The notes beneath the pieces were generated by a model. It worked only from the letters and a program-made list of their open reading frames with translations, did not search any database and had not been told where the DNA came from. This document shows, one piece after another, positions 8,686 to 16,973 of a stretch of DNA of 64,000 bases. A program made the position numbers and the translations under genes. Position 1 is the first letter of the stretch. Each line of letters begins with the position of its first letter. The DNA comes from Nitrospirota bacterium (GTDB taxonomy: Bacteria; Nitrospirota; Thermodesulfovibrionia; Thermodesulfovibrionales; Dissulfurispiraceae): NCBI GenBank assembly GCA_016936655.1, contig JAFGXL010000025.1:1-64000 (forward strand). Reading direction: 5' to 3'.

Positions 8686-9630
8686 ATGGGCTCAGATAAT
8701 CTTTATGACATTATCATAATAGGCGGAGGGCCTGCGGGCCTTAGCGCAGCTCAGTATGCCTCGCGCTCAAAACTAAAAACTCTTGTGCTTGATAAATCCT
8801 CAACAGCCGGAGCAATGGCTTATGCGACTCTTCTTGAAAATTATCCAGGCCTCACAAAACCTGTCACAGGCAAAGAGCTGCTCGATACATTCAGGCAGCA
8901 GGCTCTAAAATTTGGCGCTGAATATAAAGAGGCGCAGGTCATAGGGATGTCTCTTGAAGGCGAGGCCAAAGAGGTGTTTACAATGGATGCGTCATTTAGC
9001 GCAAAGGCAGTGATAATCGCTACAGGTTCTATGGGAAGGAAAGCTGCCATAAAGGGAGAAGCAGAGTTTCTGGGTAGAGGTGTCAGCTATTGTGCAATAT
9101 GTGATGCAGCATTTTTCAAGGGCAGAGCAGTATGCGTGCTGGGCGACTCTGAAGAGGCTGTAAAAGAGGCTGGAGTGTTGGCCAGGTTTGCCAAGATTGT
9201 ATACCTGATATCTCCTTCCCAAAAGCTGAAGGTCGAGTCTGACTATCCTGCTTTATCTATTGAAAATCTGAAGGTGATTTTTGGAACTTCTGTTGTAAGT
9301 ATAGAGGGCTCTGATACTGTTGAACGGATATCTTTGAAAGACTCATCCGGAAGAGAGTCAGCAATGCAGATGGATGGAGTTTTTGTTTATATGCATGGCA
9401 CAAAGCCGGTAGTCGACTTTCTGCAGGGTGCGCTTGAGCGCGGAGAGAACGACTGTATTGTTACAGGAAGGATGACAGAGACTTCAATACCCGGGGTATT
9501 CGCTGCAGGCGATGTTACATGTACAGAGGTGAGGCAGGTTGTTATTGCAGCAGCACAGGGTTGTTTTGCAGCGCTCGCTGCGGAAAAACATATAACAGGC
9601 AGAAAAAAGACAAAGCTCGACTGGCACTGA
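8686..9630 (+). CDS. Thioredoxin-reductase-like flavoprotein
   Basis: FAD-dependent pyridine-nucleotide-disulfide family protein of 314 residues. The FAD-binding GGGPAG is at residues 13-18, the redox pair Cys136-Ala-Ile-Cys139 is followed by Asp, and the C-terminal FAD motif is GVFAAGDV. The second nucleotide-binding motif is changed: the usual GxGxxA reads GDSEEA (153-158), and the HRR basic motif for the NADPH phosphate is absent. It may therefore use another electron donor such as ferredoxin, or act on a different partner. GGAGG at 8676-8680 selects the ATG at 8686 rather than the TTG before it. Family membership is sure; substrate is not. Confidence 0.85.
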   Translation: MGSDNLYDIIIIGGGPAGLSAAQYASRSKLKTLVLDKSSTAGAMAYATLLENYPGLTKPVTGKELLDTFRQQALKFGAEYKEAQVIGMSLEGEAKEVFTMDASFSAKAVIIATGSMGRKAAIKGEAEFLGRGVSYCAICDAAFFKGRAVCVLGDSEEAVKEAGVLARFAKIVYLISPSQKLKVESDYPALSIENLKVIFGTSVVSIEGSDTVERISLKDSSGRESAMQMDGVFVYMHGTKPVVDFLQGALERGENDCIVTGRMTETSIPGVFAAGDVTCTEVRQVVIAAAQGCFAALAAEKHITGRKKTKLDWH

Positions 9631-9649
9631 CAAAAGGTTCCGCAGCTTA

Positions 9650-10330
9650 TTAAAGATTATTGATTGCAATCAGGAGTGACTCTGTATCCTCTAGTGTTTT
9701 GAAAACAGAGTCTGCTCCTGCATTTGCCAGCTCACTATATTCATAGGGTCCTGTAGCTACTCCTATACATTTTGCTCCATGCAGTTTTGCGCATTCAACA
9801 TCTCTGGGCGTGTCTCCGATAATTATGCAGTCCTTGTACTCTATTTTTATTCCAATAGTTTTTTTGAATCTCTCTACAGCGAAAGGAAGCAGGTTGTTTC
9901 TTTCTTCATGGTCGCTGCCATATGCTCCGGCTGCAAAGTATCTGTTCAGCCCGAATGCTCCAAGCTTGATGTGTGCGCCAGCCTCTATATTGCCTGTGAG
10001 AATCCCGGACAGAAAATTGTCCGGCCTGCTTGTTACTGCGTCGAGAGCCTCTGCAACTCCAGGCATAAGCTTTTTATCAGACTTTGTTATCTCTGATTTG
10101 AGGTTGGTTATGTATATTTGCAGCAGCTTTGGTATGAGTCCGTCATGCGGTATTCCATGTTTTGTGAGGCTCTCACGTATTATTTGGGGGTCTGTTTTGC
10201 CAGACATGCTGATGCCCTCAAATGCATTGTGCACTCCGAACATCTCAGCAAAAGATGTCTGCAGCGAACGGCTGCCAGCGCCGCCGCAGTCAAGAAGAGT
10301 GCCGTCTATGTCGAACAATAAAAGTTTCAT
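9650..10330 (-). CDS. HAD-superfamily hydrolase, phosphoglycolate-phosphatase-like
   Basis: Predicted cytoplasmic phosphatase, 226 residues. Motif I is DIDGTLLD with nucleophile Asp7 and acid/base Asp9; motif II is in GILTGN; motif IV is IIGDTPRDVECA. A helical cap lies between motifs I and II, as in the phosphoglycolate phosphatase branch. A longer frame starts at 10372, but the conserved MKLLLFDIDGT start is at 10330. It is convergent with the flavoprotein gene and divergent from the lipoprotein. The physiological substrate is unknown. Confidence 0.85.
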   Translation of the reverse strand: MKLLLFDIDGTLLDCGGAGSRSLQTSFAEMFGVHNAFEGISMSGKTDPQIIRESLTKHGIPHDGLIPKLLQIYITNLKSEITKSDKKLMPGVAEALDAVTSRPDNFLSGILTGNIEAGAHIKLGAFGLNRYFAAGAYGSDHEERNNLLPFAVERFKKTIGIKIEYKDCIIIGDTPRDVECAKLHGAKCIGVATGPYEYSELANAGADSVFKTLEDTESLLIAINNL

Positions 10331-10384
10331 ATCTATAGCATAATCTTCTGATTTAATGATGGTCAAATACATTTGATCTCATGT

Positions 10385-10414
10385 TTGAAAGAGCTTTGGC
10401 TAGGGTGTTAGAAT
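10385..10414 (+). promoter_or_regulatory. Sigma-70-type promoter of the lipoprotein-pyrE unit
   Basis: TTGAAA (10385-10390), an 18-bp spacer and TAGAAT (10409-10414) preceded by TGT as an extended -10. The transcript would start near 10421, leaving about 23 bases before the lipoprotein ATG with AAGGAGG at 10431-10437. Confidence 0.6.
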
Positions 10415-10443
10415 TATCCATGTCGGGTTTAAGGAGGCATGAT

Positions 10444-10734
10444 ATGAAAAAGATAAAAACAGCAGGAATCTTTTTGTTAGCATTCATATTATTAAGTGTT
10501 GCCGGATGCGCTACGCATCAGCACGAAGGATCAACAGCAGGAGGAATATTCGGCGGTATTGCAGGCGCCCTCCTGGACAGCAGAAACCCATGGCGAGGCG
10601 GAATGATCGGCGCTGGCCTTGGAGCTATTGCCGGAGCTACTATAGCAGATATCTCTGTAAGAGGATCACGCCAGACAGCAACAAGTGGCTATCCAAGCGT
10701 TTACAGAACAGAAGACGGACGAGCTATGTACTGA
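10444..10734 (+). CDS. Glycine-zipper lipoprotein, ended by an in-frame TGA
   Basis: Outer-membrane-type lipoprotein, function unknown. The first 22 residues are a lipoprotein signal with lipobox VAGC (Cys22). A glycine-zipper segment follows, rich in GxxxG spacing (residues about 32-70, for example GGIFGGIAGAL and GAGLGAIAGA). AAGGAGG six bases upstream fixes the ATG. The frame stops at TGA 10732-10734, but the same frame continues for 47 further codons of protein-like sequence to TAA at 10876-10878. A TGG to TGA nonsense change (Trp expected after AMY), a sequencing error or readthrough would explain it. The truncated form keeps the signal and zipper and loses a Cys-bearing C-terminal domain. 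Confidence 0.8.
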   Translation: MKKIKTAGIFLLAFILLSVAGCATHQHEGSTAGGIFGGIAGALLDSRNPWRGGMIGAGLGAIAGATIADISVRGSRQTATSGYPSVYRTEDGRAMY

Positions 10735-10878
10735 GCCGAGCCGGTGAGTGGTTTTTATTATCCTGATGAAAAGACAAAATGCAGAAAGGTGCAGGAGCGC
10801 GTTTATGAAAACGGTCAGCTCGTAAAAGATACAGTCAAGGAAGTCTGCGAAAGCACAAAAACAGAAAAGAGGTATTAA
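10735..10878 (+). pseudogene. In-frame C-terminal continuation of the glycine-zipper lipoprotein
   Basis: Translated in the frame of the upstream gene this gives 47 residues beginning AEPVSGFYYP and containing KCRKVQERVYENGQ, VKEVCESTKT and a final Tyr. Two cysteines and a polar, basic composition look like the C-terminal domain of this lipoprotein family. There is no start codon or ribosome-binding site of its own. It ends 3 bases before the pyrE TTG start. Confidence 0.65.
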
Positions 10879-10881
10879 ATT

Positions 10882-11457
10882 TTGGAAAATCACAGAGGAA
10901 GACTTATAAGCCTTATTTACGAAAAAGCATTCAGGTACAATCCAGAGCCGGTATTTAAGCTTGTATCCGGTAGAATGAGCAACTACTATTTTAACTGCAA
11001 GGCTGTTACTTTAGATCCAGAAGGAATGTACTGCATAGGCAATATAATATGCGACATGATTGACGGAAAAGATGTTAATGGCATAGGCGGCCTGACTCTT
11101 GGCGCTGACCCTATAGCGAATGCTGTTGCTTACACATCCTTTTTGAGAAAGAAGCCTGTCAATGCGTTCGTTGTGCGCAAAAACGCAAAGTCGCATGGAA
11201 CCATGCAGTGGATAGAGGGCAATGTAAAAGCTGGTGACAGAGTTGTGGTGCTCGATGATGTAATAACAACAGGCAAATCAACTATAGAGGCTATAAACAG
11301 GATACGAGAGGCTGGGTTGAATATATTCTGTGTAATCGCTCTTGTTGATAGGCAGGAGGGCGGCTACGAAGCTATAAGTGAGCACCTTGGCGACGATACG
11401 CCTGTTTTTTCTGTTGTTACACGTGATGATGTGATGAAGCTATACAAGAATGTCTAG
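10882..11457 (+). CDS. pyrE: Orotate phosphoribosyltransferase
   Basis: Makes orotidine 5'-phosphate from orotate and PRPP in pyrimidine synthesis. The PRPP-binding motif is VVVLDDVITTGKST, near residues 115-128, and the flexible-loop region with VRKNAKSHG is near residues 95-103. The 191 residues are typical. It starts with TTG three bases after the end of the lipoprotein reading frame, implying co-transcription. Its 3' end overlaps the convergent mqnB end by 18 bp. Confidence 0.93.
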   Translation: MENHRGRLISLIYEKAFRYNPEPVFKLVSGRMSNYYFNCKAVTLDPEGMYCIGNIICDMIDGKDVNGIGGLTLGADPIANAVAYTSFLRKKPVNAFVVRKNAKSHGTMQWIEGNVKAGDRVVVLDDVITTGKSTIEAINRIREAGLNIFCVIALVDRQEGGYEAISEHLGDDTPVFSVVTRDDVMKLYKNV

Positions 11458-12135
11458 AAAAAATTTCTGAACAGATGCAGCGCCTTTGAGTATATCAGCT
11501 TTATTCAGGGGCGCCATGTTTCTGTCTTCAACAATATTGCTTATCCCCCGAAGCTCTATCATCCTGGTATTGTCCAGCATGCATACATGAGCTGCAGCAG
11601 CTCCCTCCATGTTTTCACAGATTACCCCGAATTTCTTTTCTATCATTTTTGCAGCATCTGAAGCGCCTGTGCATGATGATACTGTGGCAAACGCTCCGGT
11701 TAAAATTCTTGAGCTGATATGCTCAGGAAGATGGAGCGGATAGCGATTATAGTAGACCGTGTTGTTCACAACTCCTGTAGGTAGGCTCAGCTCATCCATT
11801 GTTTTTATGCCGTCTTGGAGCATAAGTCCTTCATCAGCGTATATCTCTGAGGATGCAGCAGCCACATCTCCTGTTTTTAATCCCGATGAAGGGTAAGCGC
11901 CGGCCACACCGATCATGCATAGCAGATCAGGCTTGTATATATGCAGCATAAGAGCTGTTGAATGGGCAGAGTTTGCTTTTCCAGGTCCGCAGATATTTAT
12001 TATCCATGGAGATCCGTTTATAAGGCATTGTATAAAGACCTTGCCCTGGATAAGGGATGTTTTTTGTGATGATATTTTTGATAGCACAATTTCAGCTTCA
12101 GTTTTTGTAGGTATTATGAGTGCATGGAAAGACAC
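11440..12135 (-). CDS. mqnB: Futalosine hydrolase
   Basis: Nucleoside-phosphorylase-fold enzyme that removes the purine base from futalosine or aminofutalosine, between MqnE and MqnC. The 231 residues show the fold's MIGVAGAYPSSGL loop and the ENMEGAAAAHVC motif with the ribose-binding Met-Glu. RGISNIVEDRN near the C-terminus is typical of the futalosine branch. The family also includes MTA/SAH nucleosidases; the nearby mqnE-mqnC support MqnB. It follows the OsmC gene by 6 bp. Confidence 0.88.
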   Translation of the reverse strand: MSFHALIIPTKTEAEIVLSKISSQKTSLIQGKVFIQCLINGSPWIINICGPGKANSAHSTALMLHIYKPDLLCMIGVAGAYPSSGLKTGDVAAASSEIYADEGLMLQDGIKTMDELSLPTGVVNNTVYYNRYPLHLPEHISSRILTGAFATVSSCTGASDAAKMIEKKFGVICENMEGAAAAHVCMLDNTRMIELRGISNIVEDRNMAPLNKADILKGAASVQKFFLDILV

Positions 12136-12141
12136 GGGGTT

Positions 12142-12621
12142 CTATTCCTCTTTGGGTTCAGACAGTTTATAGTTGATTTCCATCTCCATGTCGCTGCGCA
12201 TGGTTTTGTATACTGAGCAGTATTTTTCTCGGGATAGCGAGATCGCCCTGTCAACCTTTTTATGGTCTAATCCGCTGCCAGTAATGTCCATGGATATCTC
12301 GACCTTTTTAAAATAGTTGGGCGGCTCCTGATTGCGGTCTGCCTTGAGCGACATTCTGAAATCTTTTATATCAGCGCGCATCTTTTTAAGAAAGCTGACC
12401 ATGTCTATGCCCATGCATCCTGCCAGACTAAGGAGGAGCGCATCAGTGGGTCTGCATCCCCACTGTACATTTGCATCAAATTCTATCTCGTATCCTTCTG
12501 ATGTTCTGCCTGTGAATATAAGTTCTTTATCCCACTGGAGCGTGGTCTTAAGTGGCGGCACAGACATGTTTTTGTAATCTCCGAGATCTTCTTCTCTATT
12601 CTCAATATTTTTTTCGGACAT
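12142..12621 (-). CDS. OsmC/Ohr family protein
   Basis: Small redox protein of 159 residues, likely a thiol peroxidase of the OsmC type. The two family cysteines are Cys69 (LAGCMGID) and Cys135 (KYCSVYKT). The first 20 residues are polar and variable. GGAGG lies upstream of the ATG. First gene of a two-gene minus-strand unit with mqnB. OsmC members reduce organic peroxides; the substrate here is unknown. Confidence 0.88.
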   Translation of the reverse strand: MSEKNIENREEDLGDYKNMSVPPLKTTLQWDKELIFTGRTSEGYEIEFDANVQWGCRPTDALLLSLAGCMGIDMVSFLKKMRADIKDFRMSLKADRNQEPPNYFKKVEISMDITGSGLDHKKVDRAISLSREKYCSVYKTMRSDMEMEINYKLSEPKEE

Positions 12622-12712
12622 GGCATTTCCTCCGGTCAGAACTGATTTTATTGAATAGGCTGCTTATCAGTCAACACAGATATTCTGATTATTACCGATG
12701 TTGATAATATAT

Positions 12713-12720
12713 GCTACAAT
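12713..12720 (+). promoter_or_regulatory. Extended -10 element upstream of nadB
   Basis: TGC is followed directly by TACAAT (12715-12720), 37 bases before the nadB ATG. The -35 position carries only a weak TTACCG. A leader of about 30 bases would include AGGA before the start. Confidence 0.4.
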
Positions 12721-12757
12721 CTGCTTAAAGTAATGCTGGCAAAACAGGACATCAAAA

Positions 12758-14329
12758 ATGCAGATGATTGATACAGATTTTATAGTCATTGGCAGCGGTG
12801 TGGCAGGACTCCGTGCAGCCATAGAACTGGCTAAAAAAGGAAATGTTCTTATAGCTACAAAAGATGCTCCGAAAGAGAGCAGCACTGAGTATGCGCAGGG
12901 CGGTGTTGCTGTTGCACTCAGCGATGAGGATGAAGTGGGTATCCACTTTGAAGATACCATAAAGGCCGGCGACGGCCTCTGCAGAGAGGCAGCTGTAAAA
13001 AAGCTTGTTGAAGAAGGTCCGGAGCGGATTCTCGAACTAATAGAGTGGGGTGCTGAGTTTGATAAAGAGGGTACAAAGCTTGATTTCACACTCGAAGGTG
13101 CACATTCAAGAAGAAGGGTGCTTCATGCTCACGGCGACTCTACAGGCAGGGAGCTTGAGCGCGTATTAACAGCAAAGGTTTCACACATAAAAAACATCAA
13201 GAGTCTTCCGTTCTGCCTGGCGCTTGACCTTATTGTTGAGGATAATGTCTGCAAAGGCGCATACCTGCTTAAGGGAAGAGAACTCTTAGTCGTAACCTCT
13301 GCTGCTACAGTTATAGCTACTGGAGGAGCAGGACAGGTTTTTTCTAGAACAACCAATCCTGCTGTAACAACCGGCGACGGCGTGGCTATAGCATACAGGG
13401 CCGGAGCCCTGCTTGAAGATATGGAGTTCATTCAGTTCCATCCAACAGCTCTCTATGCACCTTCTGCTCCTCAGTTTCTGCTGAGCGAGGCTATAAGGGG
13501 AGAAGGCGGACTTCTTAGGAATATACACAGGGATACTTTCATGCAGGATTATCATCCAGACAGGGAGCTCGCTTCCAGAGATATTGTATCCAGAGCGATA
13601 ATGTCCGAAATGGTTAAGACAGAATCAAATCATGTTTATCTCGACATGACACATTTGGATGCAGCTTATATCAAAAAGAGATTTCCCAGGATATACACAA
13701 CCTGCCTTAGATACGATATTGACATAACAAAAGAGATGGTGCCGGTGTCACCTGCTGCGCATTATATGATGGGCGGCATAAAGACTGATCTCGACGGCGC
13801 CGCATCGCTAAAAGGTCTGTTTGCCGCAGGAGAGGTATCATGCACAGGAGTTCATGGAGCCAACAGACTGGCGAGCAACAGTCTCCTTGAAGGGCTTGTT
13901 TATGGATACAGGGCAGGATCAGTGGCAGCGGGCACCTCAAACCAGCAGATAAAATCGATTCCTGACTATCGGCTTGATCATGTAACCTCTGCAGAGGCCG
14001 GAAAGATCGAGGAGATTAGAAGTCTTGTTCGGCGCGTGATGTGGGAGAAGACAGGAATAATAAGGTGCGAAAAATCTCTTAATGAAGCAATTGCGAAACT
14101 CTCAAATTATTTGCCTTATACGCGCAAGAGATTTGATGAAAGAAGCGCTGTGGAGCTCTCAAATATGCTTACAGCAGCAATGCTTATAACATGCGCTGCG
14201 CTAAAGAGGAAAGGCAGTGTCGGAGCTCATTACCGTTCTGACTTCAAGGCGCAGGGCGAAGGCTGGAACAGCCATATTTCTATACATAGAGATATGGATA
14301 TGATGCCTGATATGTATAGAAGGGAGTAA
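12758..14329 (+). CDS. nadB: L-aspartate oxidase
   Basis: Oxidises aspartate to iminoaspartate for quinolinate and NAD synthesis; cytoplasmic FAD enzyme that can use fumarate as acceptor. The 523 residues begin with the FAD motif VIGSGVAGLRAA (about 8-19). The succinate-dehydrogenase-type motifs EYAQGGVAVAL, EFIQFHPTAL and HYMMGGI follow, with GVHGANRLASNSLLEGLVYG typical of NadB. NadA and NadC are not here. pyk follows after 3 bp, so the two genes form one transcript. Confidence 0.95.
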   Translation: MQMIDTDFIVIGSGVAGLRAAIELAKKGNVLIATKDAPKESSTEYAQGGVAVALSDEDEVGIHFEDTIKAGDGLCREAAVKKLVEEGPERILELIEWGAEFDKEGTKLDFTLEGAHSRRRVLHAHGDSTGRELERVLTAKVSHIKNIKSLPFCLALDLIVEDNVCKGAYLLKGRELLVVTSAATVIATGGAGQVFSRTTNPAVTTGDGVAIAYRAGALLEDMEFIQFHPTALYAPSAPQFLLSEAIRGEGGLLRNIHRDTFMQDYHPDRELASRDIVSRAIMSEMVKTESNHVYLDMTHLDAAYIKKRFPRIYTTCLRYDIDITKEMVPVSPAAHYMMGGIKTDLDGAASLKGLFAAGEVSCTGVHGANRLASNSLLEGLVYGYRAGSVAAGTSNQQIKSIPDYRLDHVTSAEAGKIEEIRSLVRRVMWEKTGIIRCEKSLNEAIAKLSNYLPYTRKRFDERSAVELSNMLTAAMLITCAALKRKGSVGAHYRSDFKAQGEGWNSHISIHRDMDMMPDMYRRE

Positions 14330-14332
14330 GAT

Positions 14333-15769
14333 GTGAGAAGAGCAAAGATAGTCTGTACAATAGGACCTGCATCAAATAATTTAAGGACAATAAGGGCATT
14401 GCTGCTTAGCGGCATGGATGCTGCACGGCTCAATTTTTCTCACGGTACTCATCAAGATCATCAGCGTGCTGCCGGACTTATACGTTCAGCTGCCTCAGCG
14501 CTCAAAAAAAAGGTATCTGTTATTCAGGATCTTCAAGGTATAAAAATCAGGGTTACAGATTTTCCGGACGGCAATATTATTCTTAGAAATGGCCAGGAGC
14601 TGCTGGTCTGCCCGGGAAGATCTGCCAGCTCTGATAAATGCATATTCATAACTTATCCTCGTCTGCTCAGGGATATTAAAGCCGGTCACAGGATCCTGCT
14701 TGATGACGGATTTCTGAGGCTCGATGTGCTCGGCAGAAAGGGCAACGGATTAAGGGCTGTAGTAGCGGAAGGCGGAATGCTAAGGTCTCGCAAGGGCGTA
14801 AATTTTCCTGATTCGAAAATAACAGCAGGGTCTTTTACTTCAAAGGATAAGGCTGATCTGCTGTTTGGTGTGTTTGTTGGAGTTGATTATATGGCTGTCT
14901 CATTTGTAAGAAACGCCGGAGACATCCTCATAATACGCAGGTGGGCTGAAAAGAAAGAAATTGTTCTGCCGCCATTGATTGCCAAGATTGAAAAGCCGGA
15001 GGCGCTTGAGAACATTGATGAGATATTAGACAATGTTGAAGGCATAATGGTGGCAAGAGGAGACCTCGGAGTGGAGATGCCGGCCGAGCAGGTGCCTGTT
15101 ATACAAAAGAGGCTTATTGATTTGGCAAACAAGAGGGGCAAACTGGTAGTTACAGCTACCCAGATGCTAGAGTCGATGACCCATAGAAGCAGGCCAACAA
15201 GGGCTGAGGCTAATGATGTGGCAAATGCTGTGCTGGACGGAAGCGATGCGTTAATGCTATCTGCAGAGACAGCTATCGGTATGTATCCGGCAGAATCCAC
15301 AGCAATGATGGATAGGATAATCAGGCATACAGAGGCAGAATCACCGCGCAGTCCTGAGCCTGTATTTCGGGCATCAGGAAGATTCTCTGAGGCTGTTGCT
15401 GACGGAGCATGCAGGGCAGCTCATGAAGTGGGCGCAAAAGCTATTGTTGTATTTACGAGGACAGGTTTTACAGCGCAGCTTGTATCCAAGTTCAGGCCTG
15501 GTGTTCCGGTTTTTGCGCTTACTCCTCAGGATGAGGTTGTAAACAGGCTTCCGCTTTTGTGGGGAATCGAATCTATGCGGGGCAGATTTGTTTTTGCTTC
15601 ACAAAATGCTACAGCAGGCAGGGTTGAGACTCTGGATGCAAGATTTATAAAGTCTGTGCAGAAATGCGTGATAAAGAGCGGACTCGCAAAAAAAGGCGAT
15701 ACGATTATATTTGTATCCAGTTCTGCATTTCTTGGGGATCCAAACATAATCAGGATACAGAAGCTATGA
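14333..15769 (+). CDS. pyk: Pyruvate kinase
   Basis: Converts phosphoenolpyruvate and ADP to pyruvate and ATP, the last glycolytic step. It starts with GTG, giving a family-typical RRAKIVCTIGPAS N-terminus. MDAARLNFSHG, LIAKIEKPEALENIDEIL (catalytic Lys), VARGDLGVEMP and TATQMLESM are all present. The 478 residues include the C-terminal allosteric domain. The gene follows nadB by 3 bp; a new promoter lies after it, before pheA. Confidence 0.96.
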   Translation: MRRAKIVCTIGPASNNLRTIRALLLSGMDAARLNFSHGTHQDHQRAAGLIRSAASALKKKVSVIQDLQGIKIRVTDFPDGNIILRNGQELLVCPGRSASSDKCIFITYPRLLRDIKAGHRILLDDGFLRLDVLGRKGNGLRAVVAEGGMLRSRKGVNFPDSKITAGSFTSKDKADLLFGVFVGVDYMAVSFVRNAGDILIIRRWAEKKEIVLPPLIAKIEKPEALENIDEILDNVEGIMVARGDLGVEMPAEQVPVIQKRLIDLANKRGKLVVTATQMLESMTHRSRPTRAEANDVANAVLDGSDALMLSAETAIGMYPAESTAMMDRIIRHTEAESPRSPEPVFRASGRFSEAVADGACRAAHEVGAKAIVVFTRTGFTAQLVSKFRPGVPVFALTPQDEVVNRLPLLWGIESMRGRFVFASQNATAGRVETLDARFIKSVQKCVIKSGLAKKGDTIIFVSSSAFLGDPNIIRIQKL

Positions 15770-15801
15770 TTTTAACAGTATCCTGTTTTCCGCTGAATTA
15801 A

Positions 15802-15831
15802 TTGAAAAAGAGCGGTTTTCTGCTGTATGAT
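15802..15831 (+). promoter_or_regulatory. Sigma-70-type promoter of the aromatic operon
   Basis: TTGAAA (15802-15807), an 18-bp spacer and TATGAT (15826-15831). The pheA ATG begins 8 bases after the -10 box with no Shine-Dalgarno sequence, so the mRNA would be leaderless or nearly so. No leader peptide or attenuator fits in that space. Confidence 0.6.
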
Positions 15832-15839
15832 TAGTAACT

Positions 15840-16943
15840 ATGGCAGATATGAAAAAAGCCAATTCAAGCCTCGCTAAGATACGCGAACAGATCGATAAGG
15901 TTGATCAGGAGATTATAAAACTGCTCAACAAAAGGGCTGAACTTGCGATTGATGTCGCTGCGATAAAAAGAAAGGCAGATCTGAAGTTTCACTCTCCTGA
16001 GAGAGAGCGAGAAGTTATAGAAAAGGTATCCAGCACCAACAAGGGGCCTTTCCCTAATGATGCTCTAAAGTTTATTTTCCGTGAGATTATATCAGCATCA
16101 CTTTCACTAGAGGAGCCGCTCAGGGTTGCATATCTTGGTCCTGAGGGCACATTTACTCATCTGGCAGCTCTCAGGCATTTTGGTTCATCAGCTAAGTGCC
16201 TGCCTGTTCAGAGCATCCGCTCGGTTTTTGATGCAGTTGAGAGCTGCAAGGCAGACTACGGTCTTGTGCCTATAGAGAACTCTAACGAGGGTGTCGTAAG
16301 TTATACGCTTGATATGTTCATGGACAATGAACTGAAGATATCGGCAGAGGTGCTGCTTGAGGTGACTCATAACCTGTTGTCGCAGAGCGGAGAACTGAAA
16401 AAGGTTAAAAAAATATATTCGCATCCGCAGGCAGTTGCGCAGTGCAAAAGGTGGATCGAGACAAATCTGCCGGGTGTTCCTGTGCTCGAGGCAACAAGTA
16501 CTGCTCGTGCTGCTGAGCTTACAGCTAAACATGCTGATTCAGCAGCTATAGCTAGTGAATTGAGCGCCAGACTTTACGACCTTAAATTTGTGGAGAAGCG
16601 CATAGAGGACAACAAGCACAATATGACCCGATTCCTTGTTATATCTAAAGAGTTCCCTAAAAAGAGCAGAAAGGATAAGACCTCTATCATGTTTTCTCTC
16701 CAGCATAAGCCTGGATCTCTTTATGATGCCCTGAATCCTTTCGAGAAGTCTGGCATCAATCTTACAAAGATAGAGTCTAGGCCTTCGAGAAGAAAGGCTT
16801 GGGAGTATATATTTTTTGTTGACCTTGAGGGGCATATTGATGATGAGAAGGTGCGGAAGGCCATTGAGAAGGTTAAAAAGAGCTGCCTATTCCTGAAGCA
16901 TCTGGGTTCATATCCTTCGCACGAGAAACCTAAAAATGAATAG
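15840..16943 (+). CDS. pheA: Chorismate mutase / prephenate dehydratase (P-protein)
   Basis: Bifunctional enzyme of phenylalanine synthesis. Residues about 8-88 are an AroQ chorismate mutase (IREQIDKVDQEIIKLLNKRA). About 95-275 are prephenate dehydratase (AYLGPEGTFTHLAAL, VPIENSNEGVV and MTRFLVIS, which includes the catalytic Thr-Arg-Phe). About 283-360 form an ACT domain with the GALYDAL-like site reading PGSLYDALNPF and IESRPSRRKAWEY, the region for phenylalanine feedback. The 367 residues match the family. First gene of the aromatic supra-operon; an ATG nine bases further in is an alternative start. Confidence 0.96.
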   Translation: MADMKKANSSLAKIREQIDKVDQEIIKLLNKRAELAIDVAAIKRKADLKFHSPEREREVIEKVSSTNKGPFPNDALKFIFREIISASLSLEEPLRVAYLGPEGTFTHLAALRHFGSSAKCLPVQSIRSVFDAVESCKADYGLVPIENSNEGVVSYTLDMFMDNELKISAEVLLEVTHNLLSQSGELKKVKKIYSHPQAVAQCKRWIETNLPGVPVLEATSTARAAELTAKHADSAAIASELSARLYDLKFVEKRIEDNKHNMTRFLVISKEFPKKSRKDKTSIMFSLQHKPGSLYDALNPFEKSGINLTKIESRPSRRKAWEYIFFVDLEGHIDDEKVRKAIEKVKKSCLFLKHLGSYPSHEKPKNE

Positions 16944-16973
16944 ATTCTGATAAATGTAACAGGGAGTATTAAT

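Noticed and set aside
10732-10734. Selenocysteine or other recoding at the lipoprotein TGA
   Set aside because: No convincing selenocysteine hairpin just after the codon, the family does not use selenocysteine at this place, and TGA ends many other genes in the window.
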